NCBI GenBank assembly: GCA_025355545.1
Contig: JANXZN010000267.1
Coordinates: 1 to 38,237 of the forward strand
Origin: Rhizobacter sp.
Lineage (GTDB): Bacteria > Pseudomonadota > Gammaproteobacteria > Burkholderiales > Burkholderiaceae_C
DNA: 38,237 bases
Direction of reading: 5' to 3'
Under the pieces are notes generated by a model. It had not been told where the DNA came from and did no database searches. It was given only the letters and a program-made list of their open reading frames with translations. Shown here piece after piece: positions 16,895 to 29,201 of the stretch. Position 1 is the first letter of the stretch, and each line of letters starts with the position of its first letter. Made by a program: the position numbers and the translations under genes.

Positions 16895-17692
16895 TCATCG
16901 CAACACGTAGAACCGGCCCTCGACCACGGAGAGCTTCAGCGGCAGCGCCAGCGTGTTGCCCGCCTTGTCAGGCATCGTGGTCAGCGCTGCGCGGCCGTCG
17001 CCTCCCAGGCACTCGAGCAGGCGACCACCGGCCAGCGGACGCAATTGCATCTCGTCGAGCATCAAGGGCTGCCACACCAGGCACGACGAAGCATACATCT
17101 GATCCAACCACTCGCTCAGGCGCAGCGCCTCGGACTCGGGGCTGCGCTGGTAGGCGATCGCGAGCTCTTCGGTGCGCAGCCGTGTCGCGGCCATGAAGCT
17201 CTCGGTCTGGCCGCGCGCCAGATCGCGCGCCAGGACGCAGACGAATGCGTGCACCTGTTGCACAAGCGTTGGCGTGGGTTGCGCGACCGGCGCGTCGAGC
17301 CAGCGCCAGCGCGGAAAGCGGATCGGCAATTCGGCATCCTGCACGCGCCGCGCAGGCAGCGTCAAGGGGTCGCCGGCAGCGCAACTCCACTCGAGCCGCG
17401 CCAGCGTCCGTGCCTGGGCTTCATCGATCGCATGGTCCATGCGCGGCAGCAACAGGTGCAGCTGCGCGACCATCGCGTGCGGCGCGGTCCCCAACAACGC
17501 AGCCGCACCGGGAGCGCCGCCATCCGGCCCGACCACCAGCTCGAGCCGATTGGTGCCCACCAGCGCCGCCTCGTGCACGGGCACGACCGACGACGGCGTC
17601 AGCGGCGTCACGCGCGCCACCGGCAGGCCGTTCAGCCAGGCCTCGGCGGTGCATCCCTGGCCGTCGAGCTTGATGACCATCAAGCGTTCCAT
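16895..17692 (-). CDS. Uncharacterised 265-aa protein of the vgrG-DUF4123 gene group
   Basis: MERLMVIKLDGQGCTAEAWLNGLPVARVTPLTPSS...; ATG overlaps the stop of 17692..19434 (ATGA). The N-terminal half of the 16895..18586 track ORF is a frame shadow of the upstream gene. Confidence 0.75.
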   Translation of the reverse strand: MERLMVIKLDGQGCTAEAWLNGLPVARVTPLTPSSVVPVHEAALVGTNRLELVVGPDGGAPGAAALLGTAPHAMVAQLHLLLPRMDHAIDEAQARTLARLEWSCAAGDPLTLPARRVQDAELPIRFPRWRWLDAPVAQPTPTLVQQVHAFVCVLARDLARGQTESFMAATRLRTEELAIAYQRSPESEALRLSEWLDQMYASSCLVWQPLMLDEMQLRPLAGGRLLECLGGDGRAALTTMPDKAGNTLALPLKLSVVEGRFYVLR

Positions 17693-19434
17693 CAGCACAG
17701 GCTCCAATCGACGAGTGCCTGCGCCGGCAGCAAGGGTTGCTGCAGCATCTGCACACCGAGCAGCGGATCGACGAGGCGCAGTTGCGCAAGCACAGGCTCG
17801 ACGCCGAGGCGCACGAACCAGCGCAGCCCCGGACCGTCGGGTCGCTGCTCGAGGCCGACGGCACCGCTGATCGCGCCCTTCAGCCATCCGCAGGACGCGA
17901 GGACGGCGAGGCCGGCATCGGCGAGTGGTTGCACGGCCAGCTGAAAGACCTGCCGCACAGGACGCTGAAGTTTGGCAGCGACGGCGAACAACGCAGCGTC
18001 CTCGGGCCCGCGCTGCCACGCTCCGGTCAGCGCGGCGCTGCCGTCGGTGGACAGCGTCAGGAGCGAGCGCGAACCGCCACGCGCAAAGGCACCCGTGAAA
18101 CGCAGGCCGAGCCGGCACGCGACAAGGTCCAGCAGCCCCTCCAGCCGCATGTAGGGCGGCGCGGCGATGCCGCTCGGTCCTTCGGCCCAGCCCCAGGTGA
18201 TGCCGGCGCTCCCGACGAGCAATGCCGCGTCGACATCGAGCTTGCCATCGCTGACGCCGCTCTCCCGCTCCCACGCCGTCAGTAGGCGCGCGACGCCCTG
18301 CTGCAGCTGCATGTCGAGATCGTGAAACCCGCGCAGCCAGGTCGATGAATCCTCGAGCTGGCCGTCGGCCTCGCGACGGCAGCGCGCGGGCGCGATGGCC
18401 GGCGGCGCGTCCGCCGGAAGCTGCCAGGCGGCGACCGGCTCGCGCCGCCAGGCGATCAGGTGCTGCATGGCATCGTAGGCGGCGAGCGTGGTCGAGAGTT
18501 CGGCCATCGGCACACCACGCGCACGCAAGCCGCAACTGGCCACGGTCAGCATCGAGTAGTGGGGCGAATCCTCCGCACCCATGCATGGTGGCAGCGTGTC
18601 GCTCTCAACGTCCGCCGCGTGGGCGTGAACCGTGAACGTGGTGTCGACCGCCATGTCGCCGCGCAACGATCTTGGACCCGACGGGTCCAGCCATTGCACC
18701 AGCGGGTGCAGCAGCGGATCGCAGCGATGTTCCGTCTTCACGCGAACGCGCAGCTTGGCAGCCGTATCACCCGTGGCCGGGCGGCTGAGCAGCGTGACTT
18801 GGCCTGGAAGGCGCGGCGCGGCGTCGGCCAGCGCGTCGTGCACCAACGTCACGCTGCTGACCTGCGGCGCGCAGGCTTCGCGCCGCCAGGAGCCGCCTTG
18901 CGCGGTGTAGTGCTGGCGCCATGGGGCATCGACCAGCCGCAATTCGATCGCGTCGACATCGCAGGCCGCGCCGAGCCGGATGCGCTCGCGCGGCAGCAGG
19001 CTCGCGAGCGTGCCCGCGCCGGCGAGCTGGTCGTCGAGCTGTCGCAGCGCGATGGCGAAATCGGAGGGCGCGGGCTGACCCGCCTGTGCCGCGCTGCGAA
19101 GCTGTTCGAGCACGCGCACGCAAAGCTGATAGGCCTTGGCGCCCTGGCTGCGCTTGCCGTCGGTGAGGATGGCGGCAGCCCAGGGCTGGTGCGATTCGAA
19201 TTCGGCGCCGCAGGCGACCCAGCAGGCGAGAAGACGTGCGGCGCACAGCATGTGAGTCAGACCGTAGGCGGCCGCACGCACGGCACCGTACTCGACGAAC
19301 TCGTTCCAGCGTTCGCCGAGGCGGCCACGGGCCTCGGCGAAGGTGATCGCCAGCGCGTCGCCGATGCGCCGCAGGTCACGGCCTCGCTGCAGCGCGCTCA
19401 GGCGCGCGGCCTGCTCGGGGCTCAGCGACCACAT
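17692..19434 (-). CDS. Uncharacterised 580-aa protein downstream of the DUF4123 adaptor; candidate T6SS cargo or accessory protein
   Basis: Long ORF starting 14 bp after the DUF4123 gene; no family recognised. Confidence 0.75.
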   Translation of the reverse strand: MWSLSPEQAARLSALQRGRDLRRIGDALAITFAEARGRLGERWNEFVEYGAVRAAAYGLTHMLCAARLLACWVACGAEFESHQPWAAAILTDGKRSQGAKAYQLCVRVLEQLRSAAQAGQPAPSDFAIALRQLDDQLAGAGTLASLLPRERIRLGAACDVDAIELRLVDAPWRQHYTAQGGSWRREACAPQVSSVTLVHDALADAAPRLPGQVTLLSRPATGDTAAKLRVRVKTEHRCDPLLHPLVQWLDPSGPRSLRGDMAVDTTFTVHAHAADVESDTLPPCMGAEDSPHYSMLTVASCGLRARGVPMAELSTTLAAYDAMQHLIAWRREPVAAWQLPADAPPAIAPARCRREADGQLEDSSTWLRGFHDLDMQLQQGVARLLTAWERESGVSDGKLDVDAALLVGSAGITWGWAEGPSGIAAPPYMRLEGLLDLVACRLGLRFTGAFARGGSRSLLTLSTDGSAALTGAWQRGPEDAALFAVAAKLQRPVRQVFQLAVQPLADAGLAVLASCGWLKGAISGAVGLEQRPDGPGLRWFVRLGVEPVLAQLRLVDPLLGVQMLQQPLLPAQALVDWSLC

Positions 19435-19447
19435 GGCGCTGGGGCCC

Positions 19448-20011
19448 TCATGCCACGCCGTTGGCCTGGCGCACCAGGCCTGCGCCGCTCACCGACCAAC
19501 GCGTCCAGCGGTCTGCGCTCATCGTCACCAGCGTGTCGAACCCCGCATATACGCGCTGGAGCTGGTCGGGCGCAGCCACCGGCAACAAGGCTTCCATCAC
19601 GTCCGGGTCCATCCAGTCGATGCGGATCGCCTGGCCGTTGGGCAGCTGCGCCTTGCACAGCGCCCGGGCATGGGATCGCATCGCCAGGAACGGCAGCCGG
19701 CTCTGGGCGATCGCGCCCCAGTCGGCGAAGCTCGCGGCGGCCTCGAAAAGCAGCCAGTCGGTGAACACCGACTGGCGCTTCAAGGTCACCAGCACCGGTG
19801 CCGCGGCGCGCTCGGCGGCGTCGAGTTCGCCGGTCCACAGGCCGTCCCAGTCGTCGACGCCGCCCTGCGCGATCCGCTCGCGCAAGCCCGGCACTTTCGC
19901 AGTCACCACCACTGCGTACACACGCTGCTGCGCGTCGCCCCAGAGCGACTCGCGCTGCTGTTCCGCGGACAGCGTGTTCAAGGGTTGGGGTTCGCGCGTC
20001 GTCGTCGCCAT
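19448..20011 (-). CDS. DUF4123 domain protein (putative T6SS effector adaptor/chaperone)
   Basis: RVYAVVVTAKVPGLRERIAQGGVDDWDGLWTGELDAAERAAAPVLVTLKRQSVFTDWLLFEAAASFADWGAIAQSRLPFLAMRSHARALCKAQLPNGQAIRIDWMDPDVMEALLPV follows the DUF4123 pattern; ATGA overlap with vgrG. Confidence 0.8.
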   Translation of the reverse strand: MATTTREPQPLNTLSAEQQRESLWGDAQQRVYAVVVTAKVPGLRERIAQGGVDDWDGLWTGELDAAERAAAPVLVTLKRQSVFTDWLLFEAAASFADWGAIAQSRLPFLAMRSHARALCKAQLPNGQAIRIDWMDPDVMEALLPVAAPDQLQRVYAGFDTLVTMSADRWTRWSVSGAGLVRQANGVA

Positions 20012-22086
20012 CAGGGCAATGGGTCTTTCTTGTGCACGATCTGGGCAGGCGCCTGCGGCGCGGTGGGACTGGCCTTCGCGGCGCTGCTGGCGCTGCCGCC
20101 CGATCCGCCCGAGTTGTTCTTCACCATCGGGCCGACGATCGACACGCCCGACGGATCGAGCGTGATGAAGGTGCCACCCACCTTGATCGAAAGCGACATG
20201 CCACCGTCGATCACCACGCCGCTGGCGGCCTTGATGTGCACCGAGCCCGCCGAACTGATCGTCAACGACCCGCCGGCATCGACGTCCATCGCGCCGCCGG
20301 AGGTGACGGCCAGCGTGGCGCCGCTCTTGATGTCGAGCGCCCCGTCGACCTTCAGTCCCGTGGCGCCCACCACGGCCATGTTCAGATCGCCCAGCACCTT
20401 GACACTGGCATCGGTGCCGATCTCGAGCTTGGCGGCCTTGCCAATCTTCAGGTCGTAGGCCTCGCCCACGGATGCGGTGTGGTTCTTGCCGATCTCGACC
20501 TGGTTGTTCCGGACCACCTCGTCGGTGGCGTCATGCTTGACGAAGCGGTGGAAGTCCTTCTCGGCCTGCAGCCACACATATTCACTGCCCGTCTTGTCGT
20601 CGAAGCGCAGCTCGTTGAAGTTGGCCGCGCCGCCGCCGCTGCTCGAATGCGAGCGGATGCCGCTGACGGTGGACTGCGCCGGCAGCGCGTAGGCCGGCAG
20701 GTTGTCACCGTTGTACACGCTGCCGGTGATCAGCGGGCGGTCGGGGTTGCCTTCGAGGAAGCTGACGACCACCTCGTCGCCGATGCGCGGGTGGCCGATC
20801 ATACCGTAGCCCTTGCTCGCCCACGGCGTCGCGACTCGGACGAAGCAGGTGTCCTGCTCGTTCTTCTTGCCGACACGGTCCCAGCGAAAATGCAGCTTCA
20901 CGCGGCCGAGCTTGTCGACGTGGATCTCGCGGCCGGCGGGCCCGACGACCACCGCCGTCTGCGGCCCGTTCACGATCGGCTTGGCGGTCAGCGCTTCGGT
21001 GGCAAACGGCGCTGACTGCGGTACCAGCTGCACGCGCGCCGAGAAGCCGAAGCCGCGCGTGGCGTCGGTTGCCTCCTGGTCGCCGACGTCGACTTCGAAC
21101 GTCACGCCGGTCACGAGATAGGCGCCGGCGTGTTGCGGGTGGTCCGAGAAGTTGAACGTCATGCCCGGGCTGATGGAGCGACAGGGCGTGACGGCGCTGG
21201 CGACCAGGTGGCCGCTCTCGAAGCGGTTGACCTCGAGCTTGGCCTTGGCCGCGCCTTCCGGCGCGTTCTTGCTGTCGCCGGGATAGGCGAAGGTGCCTGG
21301 CCAGTCGTAGGCCTCGAGGTCGCCGGGTTTCGGATAGCTCACCGTGCGCTGGTCGCTCTTGAGCAGGGGGGTCGCAGGCGACTCGTGGTCGTAGTCGTCG
21401 TGCGTGAACTTCATCGAGCGCAGCTGCTGCTTGTAGCGCCAATCGGTGATGATGTCCTCGCGCGTGTGGTCGTCCTTCTGCACATGCGACCAGGCCAGCG
21501 TGCGTTCGGGCAGCGCGACGTGTGCACTGGCCGCGTTGCACAACACCAACGTGTGCTGGCCGTCGACATGGGTGAAGTGGTACCACAGTCCTTCTTCCTC
21601 CATCAGACGGCTGACGAAGTTGAAGTCGCTCTCACGGTACTGGACGCAATACGGCCGTGTGCGCAGCGTGCCACTGAGCTTGGTGGCATCGACATTGGCG
21701 CTGCTGTAGTCGGCAAACACCGCTTCGATGACCTGCAACGCGGTCTTGTCCTGGAAGATGCGGCAGTCGGCGCCGAGCGTAAGATGCCACAGCCAGGGCC
21801 GCAGCTCGATGCGGTAGAGATCGTAGCGTCCGACCGCGCCGCCGAGATCGACGGCGGTGATCCAGCCGTTGATGAACCGGAACTGGTCGTGCGCGCGCTG
21901 GATTTTCACCGTGGCCTGGGTGCCGAGCAAGTCCTTCGCGACGATCGGGTCGAGGCGCTGGGCGCGCATCAATTCGAGCCGGTAGGACGAAAGCCGGCCG
22001 AGTTCCTCGAAGGCCTGCAGGCGCCGGAACACCAGCGCGTCCTCGCCGAGGACGCACTTGAACCAGGCTTCGTTGGTGACGGCCAT
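20011..22086 (-). CDS. vgrG: T6SS spike protein VgrG (TssI)
   Basis: gp27/gp5-like regions (YCVQYRESDFNFVSRLMEEEGLWYHFTHVDGQHTLVL; VHVDKLGRVKLHFRWDR-type; VRVATPWASKGYGMIGHPRIGDEVVVSFLEGNPDRPLITGSVYN; NELRFDDKTGSEYVWLQAEKD). No fused effector domain seen; ends in a short Ser/Ala/Pro-rich tail. Confidence 0.97.
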   Translation of the reverse strand: MAVTNEAWFKCVLGEDALVFRRLQAFEELGRLSSYRLELMRAQRLDPIVAKDLLGTQATVKIQRAHDQFRFINGWITAVDLGGAVGRYDLYRIELRPWLWHLTLGADCRIFQDKTALQVIEAVFADYSSANVDATKLSGTLRTRPYCVQYRESDFNFVSRLMEEEGLWYHFTHVDGQHTLVLCNAASAHVALPERTLAWSHVQKDDHTREDIITDWRYKQQLRSMKFTHDDYDHESPATPLLKSDQRTVSYPKPGDLEAYDWPGTFAYPGDSKNAPEGAAKAKLEVNRFESGHLVASAVTPCRSISPGMTFNFSDHPQHAGAYLVTGVTFEVDVGDQEATDATRGFGFSARVQLVPQSAPFATEALTAKPIVNGPQTAVVVGPAGREIHVDKLGRVKLHFRWDRVGKKNEQDTCFVRVATPWASKGYGMIGHPRIGDEVVVSFLEGNPDRPLITGSVYNGDNLPAYALPAQSTVSGIRSHSSSGGGAANFNELRFDDKTGSEYVWLQAEKDFHRFVKHDATDEVVRNNQVEIGKNHTASVGEAYDLKIGKAAKLEIGTDASVKVLGDLNMAVVGATGLKVDGALDIKSGATLAVTSGGAMDVDAGGSLTISSAGSVHIKAASGVVIDGGMSLSIKVGGTFITLDPSGVSIVGPMVKNNSGGSGGSASSAAKASPTAPQAPAQIVHKKDPLP

Positions 22087-22100
22087 GGCGTTGACAAGCC

Positions 22101-24791
<2,691 letters not shown>

Positions 24792-24809
24792 GGTTCTACG
24801 TCCTGGTCG

Positions 24810-25940
24810 TCATGCGTGCCCTGGCGCGCCTTGCAGCGGCCATGGCGAGAAGTCGGCCTGGCCCGGCAGCGTGCTCGGCGCCACGCGTGCCGCGCGCGAG
24901 CGCTCGACGTCGATGCACAGATCGTCGGCGTCGCCGGCGCGCTGAAAGCGACCGAGCCAGGCGCCATGGCCCATGCCCATTTGACGCGCGCCGAGTCGAA
25001 ATCTCGGCACCTCGGCGCACAACAGGATGAGCTTCAGGTCCCACGCGAACTCGATCCCGACCCAGCTGCGCACCAGCGCCTGCAAGCGCGGCAGGTCGTC
25101 GCCACCGGGCAGGAAGCGCCGGTACTGATCGAGCCGCAACGGGCCCATCACGATGCGGAACTTGTGCTGCACGTCCCAGACGCTGCTGCCCAGCACCGCG
25201 CTTCGGCCGAGTACCGCACCGCCGCGCCGTCCGAGGCGGCTGCGCTCGTCTTTGGCGAGCGGCATCCAATGGCCGCACCACTGTTCGATGACCACCGGCA
25301 CGTCGAACTCGCTGCGGCACCACGCCAGCAGCCCGTCGGCGTCACGGGTCTGTCGCGACAGTCGGCCCACGAAGTGCAGCTTACTGGTATCGGGCAGCGC
25401 GTCCCGGTCCTGCAGGCTCGGCAGACCGATGCCGATCAGCGCCCCGAGCCGGTTGAAGTTCGCCTTGTTGCCGGGCCGGTCCAGGTTCACCGTCGGTTGC
25501 GCCTCGGCCCACGCGCGATAGAACATCAGCGCGAAGCGGTGTGTCAGCATGTCGAGAAAGCGCTGCAGCGTGACGTCGCCGTGGTGGGTGGCGCGCTCGC
25601 GCGCGTACTCGGTGATGTGCAGCGGCAGTGCGCCGTTCGGGCCGAGCATGCCGAACAGGCGCTGCAGTAAGCGGGGCGGGGCCCCCTCCGGCCGCTCCAG
25701 GCTGTGCAGCGACGCCGGCGCGAAATCAAGCTCGGCCGGCTGCGCGACGCGTAGCGGCTCGTCCTTCGGGCGCAGCGCTTCGCCCAGCGGCGGCAGCTGC
25801 GGATGCGCGCTCGCGACGCGGCGCATGGCCTGATAGAAGTCGAACCTGTACGCCGCCGACGCGACGCGCGACAACCAGGCCTCGTAGGCTTGACGACGAA
25901 GTTCGGCAGTGATCTCGGGCGGCGACGTGGACATGGTCAA
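24810..25940 (-). CDS. tssG: T6SS baseplate protein TssG
   Basis: FDFYQAMRRVASAHPQLPPLGEALRPKDEPLRVAQPAELDFAPASL...LFGMLGPNGALPLHITEYARER; overlaps tssF (ATGA-type). Confidence 0.96.
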   Translation of the reverse strand: MTMSTSPPEITAELRRQAYEAWLSRVASAAYRFDFYQAMRRVASAHPQLPPLGEALRPKDEPLRVAQPAELDFAPASLHSLERPEGAPPRLLQRLFGMLGPNGALPLHITEYARERATHHGDVTLQRFLDMLTHRFALMFYRAWAEAQPTVNLDRPGNKANFNRLGALIGIGLPSLQDRDALPDTSKLHFVGRLSRQTRDADGLLAWCRSEFDVPVVIEQWCGHWMPLAKDERSRLGRRGGAVLGRSAVLGSSVWDVQHKFRIVMGPLRLDQYRRFLPGGDDLPRLQALVRSWVGIEFAWDLKLILLCAEVPRFRLGARQMGMGHGAWLGRFQRAGDADDLCIDVERSRAARVAPSTLPGQADFSPWPLQGAPGHA

Positions 25941-27805
25941 CCCGCGGGCCGCGCGCCCAGCCTGGGCCGCCAGCGCATCAGTTCACCGCGCGTGAGCGAG
26001 TGCAGCACCGTCTCGACGTGGCTGTTCATCGACGCGTGGCGGGCAAAGAAGTGATTCAGAACCGCGCCGAACATCACGGCGCTGCCACCCTCGTGCCCGA
26101 GTTCGTCCACCGTCAACTCGATCTGCAAGCCGCGCGAAAACGCGATCGGACCCGCCACCGGATGACGGCGAACGACCGCCTGCGCACTGATCTTCTGAAT
26201 GGATTCGATCAGTCGCCGTTGTACCGGCTCCCCCGCCATGGGCAAGCGACCGAGCAAGTCGCGCAACGTCGCGGCGCCCTCGCCGCCGCCGGTGTCCAGC
26301 AGCGACAGGTAGTTCAGTGACAGCAGGTTGATCAGACGCCAAGCGACACCGCCTTCGTGCAGCACGCCATGGGGTCGCGACGGGCCTGCCACGGCACGCA
26401 CCGCCGCGATCGCAGCGCCGGCCTCGAGCGAGAACGGCGAGACGGTGTCGCCGGCGACGAGGAACACTGGGAGGTCGCGATTGGTACAGCGCGTGCGCAC
26501 GCCGAGCTGAGTCAAGGTGTGCGCGATCGGCGCATCCTCCGGATCGACCAGCGACAGGAAGACTTCTGATCCGATGTAACCCGACCGCGGCCCCTCGCGC
26601 CGGGCTTGCTCCGACAACAGCCGCGGCTCGCGCCAGATGCTGTAGTACGCGGGCAGTTGTGTCGACGGGCTGTGATCGGGTGCAAACAGAGGCAGGAAAT
26701 TGCGCTCCTGGCCCTGGTCGTCGAAGCCGGTGGCCGACAGCACGTCGTACACCTCGAAGTCCAGCGGCGCGGTGCGCTCCGGGACGACGTGGAACTCGTG
26801 CCCCCCGTCGTCGAGCGCGATGCGGTTGGCGCTTTTCGGAAAGAGGTTGATCGCCGGCACGCAATGCAGGCTGAAATGAGCGGCTTCCACCAGGCCGTCG
26901 AGATCGATGCCGGGACGGGAGAACAGGAACTGCAGTTCCAGCTCCGAACCGGGCAGCGCCGGCAGCAACGCCCGCAGGCCCGCAAGGTCGAAGAACAGGA
27001 AGCGCGACGGGAACGCGAAATACTCCTGGAGCAGCCGCAGACCCGACATCATCCGGTACTGGACCGGCAGCATCGCGTCGGCATCATCGAAGCCGATCGG
27101 TTGCAGCTGATCGGCGTCGAGCATGCGCCGCGTTTCGGGCCGACCGGGGGCGCCGACCAGCACGCCGACCAGCGCGGTGGTCAACAGCTCGTGCAGGCGC
27201 TTGGCCACGTCCGGCTGGCCGCCGAGGAAGAAGCGCAGATCGTTCGCCTCGAACTTGGCCAGCGGCATGCCTTCGGGCAGGCGCAATCGCACGCGCACAC
27301 CGGAGCGTGGCCGCTCGGGCAGCACGAAGCTGGTGAGACCGAGATCGGTGAGGTTGCGAAAATACTCGGCGGATTCGGTACTCAGCGGCGTGAGTTGCAA
27401 CTCTTGCGCGGTGCGGAATTCGCAGCGTGTTCGCGAGTGCACGGGCGGCGTCGCCAGAAGCTGCGTGTCGCGCGGCACGCGCGGCGCCGTGAGCAAATTA
27501 GCGTCGGTGCGCACCGGATCGACCTGCGCCACCATCATCGAGGGCATCGGTGCCAGCAGGTTCGGATAGACCAGCTCGAGCAAGCGGTGCGAGAGTCGCG
27601 GAAACTCGGCATCCTGCTTGAGTTGCACGCGCGCGGCGAGGAAGGCACAGCCCTCGAGCAAACGCTCGACATAAGGGTCGGACACCTCCAGCGAGTCCAT
27701 CCCCAACCGCGACGCGATCTTGGGAAACTCCTTCGCGAATTCGCCGCCCATCTCGCGCAGGTAGCGCAGTTCCTGGTTGTAGTAGCGAAGCAGGCGCGGG
27801 TCCAT
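25937..27805 (-). CDS. tssF: T6SS baseplate protein TssF
   Basis: MDPRLLRYYNQELRYLREMGGEFAKEFPKIASRLGMDSLEVSDPYVERLLEGCAFLAARVQLKQDAEFPRLSHRLLELVYPN... Confidence 0.97.
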   Translation of the reverse strand: MDPRLLRYYNQELRYLREMGGEFAKEFPKIASRLGMDSLEVSDPYVERLLEGCAFLAARVQLKQDAEFPRLSHRLLELVYPNLLAPMPSMMVAQVDPVRTDANLLTAPRVPRDTQLLATPPVHSRTRCEFRTAQELQLTPLSTESAEYFRNLTDLGLTSFVLPERPRSGVRVRLRLPEGMPLAKFEANDLRFFLGGQPDVAKRLHELLTTALVGVLVGAPGRPETRRMLDADQLQPIGFDDADAMLPVQYRMMSGLRLLQEYFAFPSRFLFFDLAGLRALLPALPGSELELQFLFSRPGIDLDGLVEAAHFSLHCVPAINLFPKSANRIALDDGGHEFHVVPERTAPLDFEVYDVLSATGFDDQGQERNFLPLFAPDHSPSTQLPAYYSIWREPRLLSEQARREGPRSGYIGSEVFLSLVDPEDAPIAHTLTQLGVRTRCTNRDLPVFLVAGDTVSPFSLEAGAAIAAVRAVAGPSRPHGVLHEGGVAWRLINLLSLNYLSLLDTGGGEGAATLRDLLGRLPMAGEPVQRRLIESIQKISAQAVVRRHPVAGPIAFSRGLQIELTVDELGHEGGSAVMFGAVLNHFFARHASMNSHVETVLHSLTRGELMRWRPRLGARPAG

Positions 27806-27811
27806 GGCGGG

Positions 27812-28339
27812 TCAGCGGCGCGTATCGTGCACGGTCGTGCTGCCGGTTTCGAAATCGACCTCGGCGGACAGCAGAAGCTCCAGCGGCACCGGCTGCGCCC
27901 ACATGCTGCCGCGGATCGTGAGCTGCATGGTGTTGTGGTGGTTCCTGGAGGCGATCTGGATCGTCACCGACAGCGTCTTGGCGATGATGCGCGGCTCGAA
28001 CGTCACAATCGCCTGCTTGATGGCTGCTTCCATAGCCATCTTGTCGAGAGAAGACTTGGTGCTACCGGCAAACGCAGGCATGCCGAAGTTCAGAACCGAG
28101 CGGCAGGCATGCGGGTAGGGCCGCCAGAGTTCGAGCTCCTTCAGCCGGACGGATGCCATCTCCGGCTCGGGGCGAATCGCATTGAAGAGCCACGACAGAT
28201 CGCGTGTGATGGCCGCGCGCAATTGCTGTCGCGTCAGCACCCGTGCCTCGACGGTCTCTTGGCTGTCCAGAGGGTGGTCGTCGGTCAGCCGGTCGAGCAG
28301 CGAGGGTTGCAGGCGGTCGCGCGAGCGAAGTTCAACCAT
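27812..28339 (-). CDS. tssE: T6SS baseplate protein TssE (gp25-like)
   Basis: LQPSLLDRLTDD...VLTRQQLRAAITRDLSWLFNAIR...SVLNFGMPAFAG; gp25-like. Start at MVELRSRDRL. Confidence 0.93.
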   Translation of the reverse strand: MVELRSRDRLQPSLLDRLTDDHPLDSQETVEARVLTRQQLRAAITRDLSWLFNAIRPEPEMASVRLKELELWRPYPHACRSVLNFGMPAFAGSTKSSLDKMAMEAAIKQAIVTFEPRIIAKTLSVTIQIASRNHHNTMQLTIRGSMWAQPVPLELLLSAEVDFETGSTTVHDTRR

Positions 28340-29201
28340 GGCCGGCCTCGGCCGGTTCGGGCGCCGGGACGCCTGGCATCGCTTCGAACTCGATCGATCG
28401 GACCGACAGCAAGTCGTGTTCACCTTCGTCGGTGATCAGCACACGCTGCCCCAGGCCCAGCCAGCGCTCCTCGCCGCCGCCCTCCGCCAGCCGCCACTCG
28501 GTCTTGCGCGCCATCAGAATCTGATCATCCTCGCTGCGTTCTGACCCGGCGTAACGCGTAGGCAGCATCGCGATTGCCTCGCCGCCATTAGCAAACTGGA
28601 GTTGCGCCGGCAGCCAAACCATGTCGCGCAGATCGGTGGGCACCTCGATGCCCACGCGCGACAAACGTGCGAACGGGATCCAGCAATAGCGGCCATTGAC
28701 CATCGCCTCGAGCACCGGCCCGAGGCGCGAATCGGCGTCCGCGATCCATTCGAACGGAGCGCCATTGATTTGGCCGCGACTGGTCGGGGCAGCCGCCAGT
28801 GCACTGGAGCCCAGGTCACTCGCCAGCGCGGCCTCGCCTGCGCCGGCACGCAGCATCGACTCGATCAAGCTTGCCAACCATTCTTCGGGCTCGCCAAACA
28901 GCATCGGTGAGCGGCGGCCTTCGAAGACCGCGGCGCGGATCTTCTCGCAGCGCAGCGCATGGCCGACCATCTCGCGCATCGGGGCGGCGGCAGGATCCAT
29001 CTCGGCCACGACGTTGAGTTGCGTGTGCGCGCGCTCCCACTGGCCGAGGACGCAAAGCAATTGCGACAGAAAGATGCGCAGCCTTGCGTTCGCCGGCGAG
29101 GCTTTGACCGCTGCGGTCAGCGATGCCAATGCGGCGCGCGGCGTACCGGCTCGAATCGCTGCTTCCGCTGTGGCCAGGGGATCGTTGGACTCAGAAGCCA
29201 T
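28332..29201 (-). CDS. tagJ: TagJ/ImpE family T6SS accessory protein
   Basis: TPR-like N-terminus and IRAG.PRAALASLTAAVKASPANARLRIFLSQLLCVLGQWERAHTQLNVVAEMDP...; WIPFARLSRVGIEVPTDLRDMVWLPAQLQFANGGEAIAMLPTRYAGSE typical of ImpE. Adjacent to tssE. Confidence 0.9.
   Translation of the reverse strand: MASESNDPLATAEAAIRAGTPRAALASLTAAVKASPANARLRIFLSQLLCVLGQWERAHTQLNVVAEMDPAAAPMREMVGHALRCEKIRAAVFEGRRSPMLFGEPEEWLASLIESMLRAGAGEAALASDLGSSALAAAPTSRGQINGAPFEWIADADSRLGPVLEAMVNGRYCWIPFARLSRVGIEVPTDLRDMVWLPAQLQFANGGEAIAMLPTRYAGSERSEDDQILMARKTEWRLAEGGGEERWLGLGQRVLITDEGEHDLLSVRSIEFEAMPGVPAPEPAEAGHG

Noticed and set aside
15697-17196. 499-aa plus-strand ORF antisense to tagH and the 265-aa gene
   Set aside because: GC-driven antisense ORF with no recognisable domain; the opposite strand has an FHA protein.
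17693-18586. N-terminal ~300 aa of the 16895..18586 ORF
   Set aside because: Out-of-frame translation of the 580-aa gene (17692..19434); the true 265-aa gene most likely starts at MERLMVIKLDG (17692).
26606-28435. 609-aa plus-strand ORF antisense to tssF/tssE
   Set aside because: Arg/Gln/His-rich shadow translation typical of the antisense frame in high-GC genes; the opposite strand encodes clear TssF and TssE.
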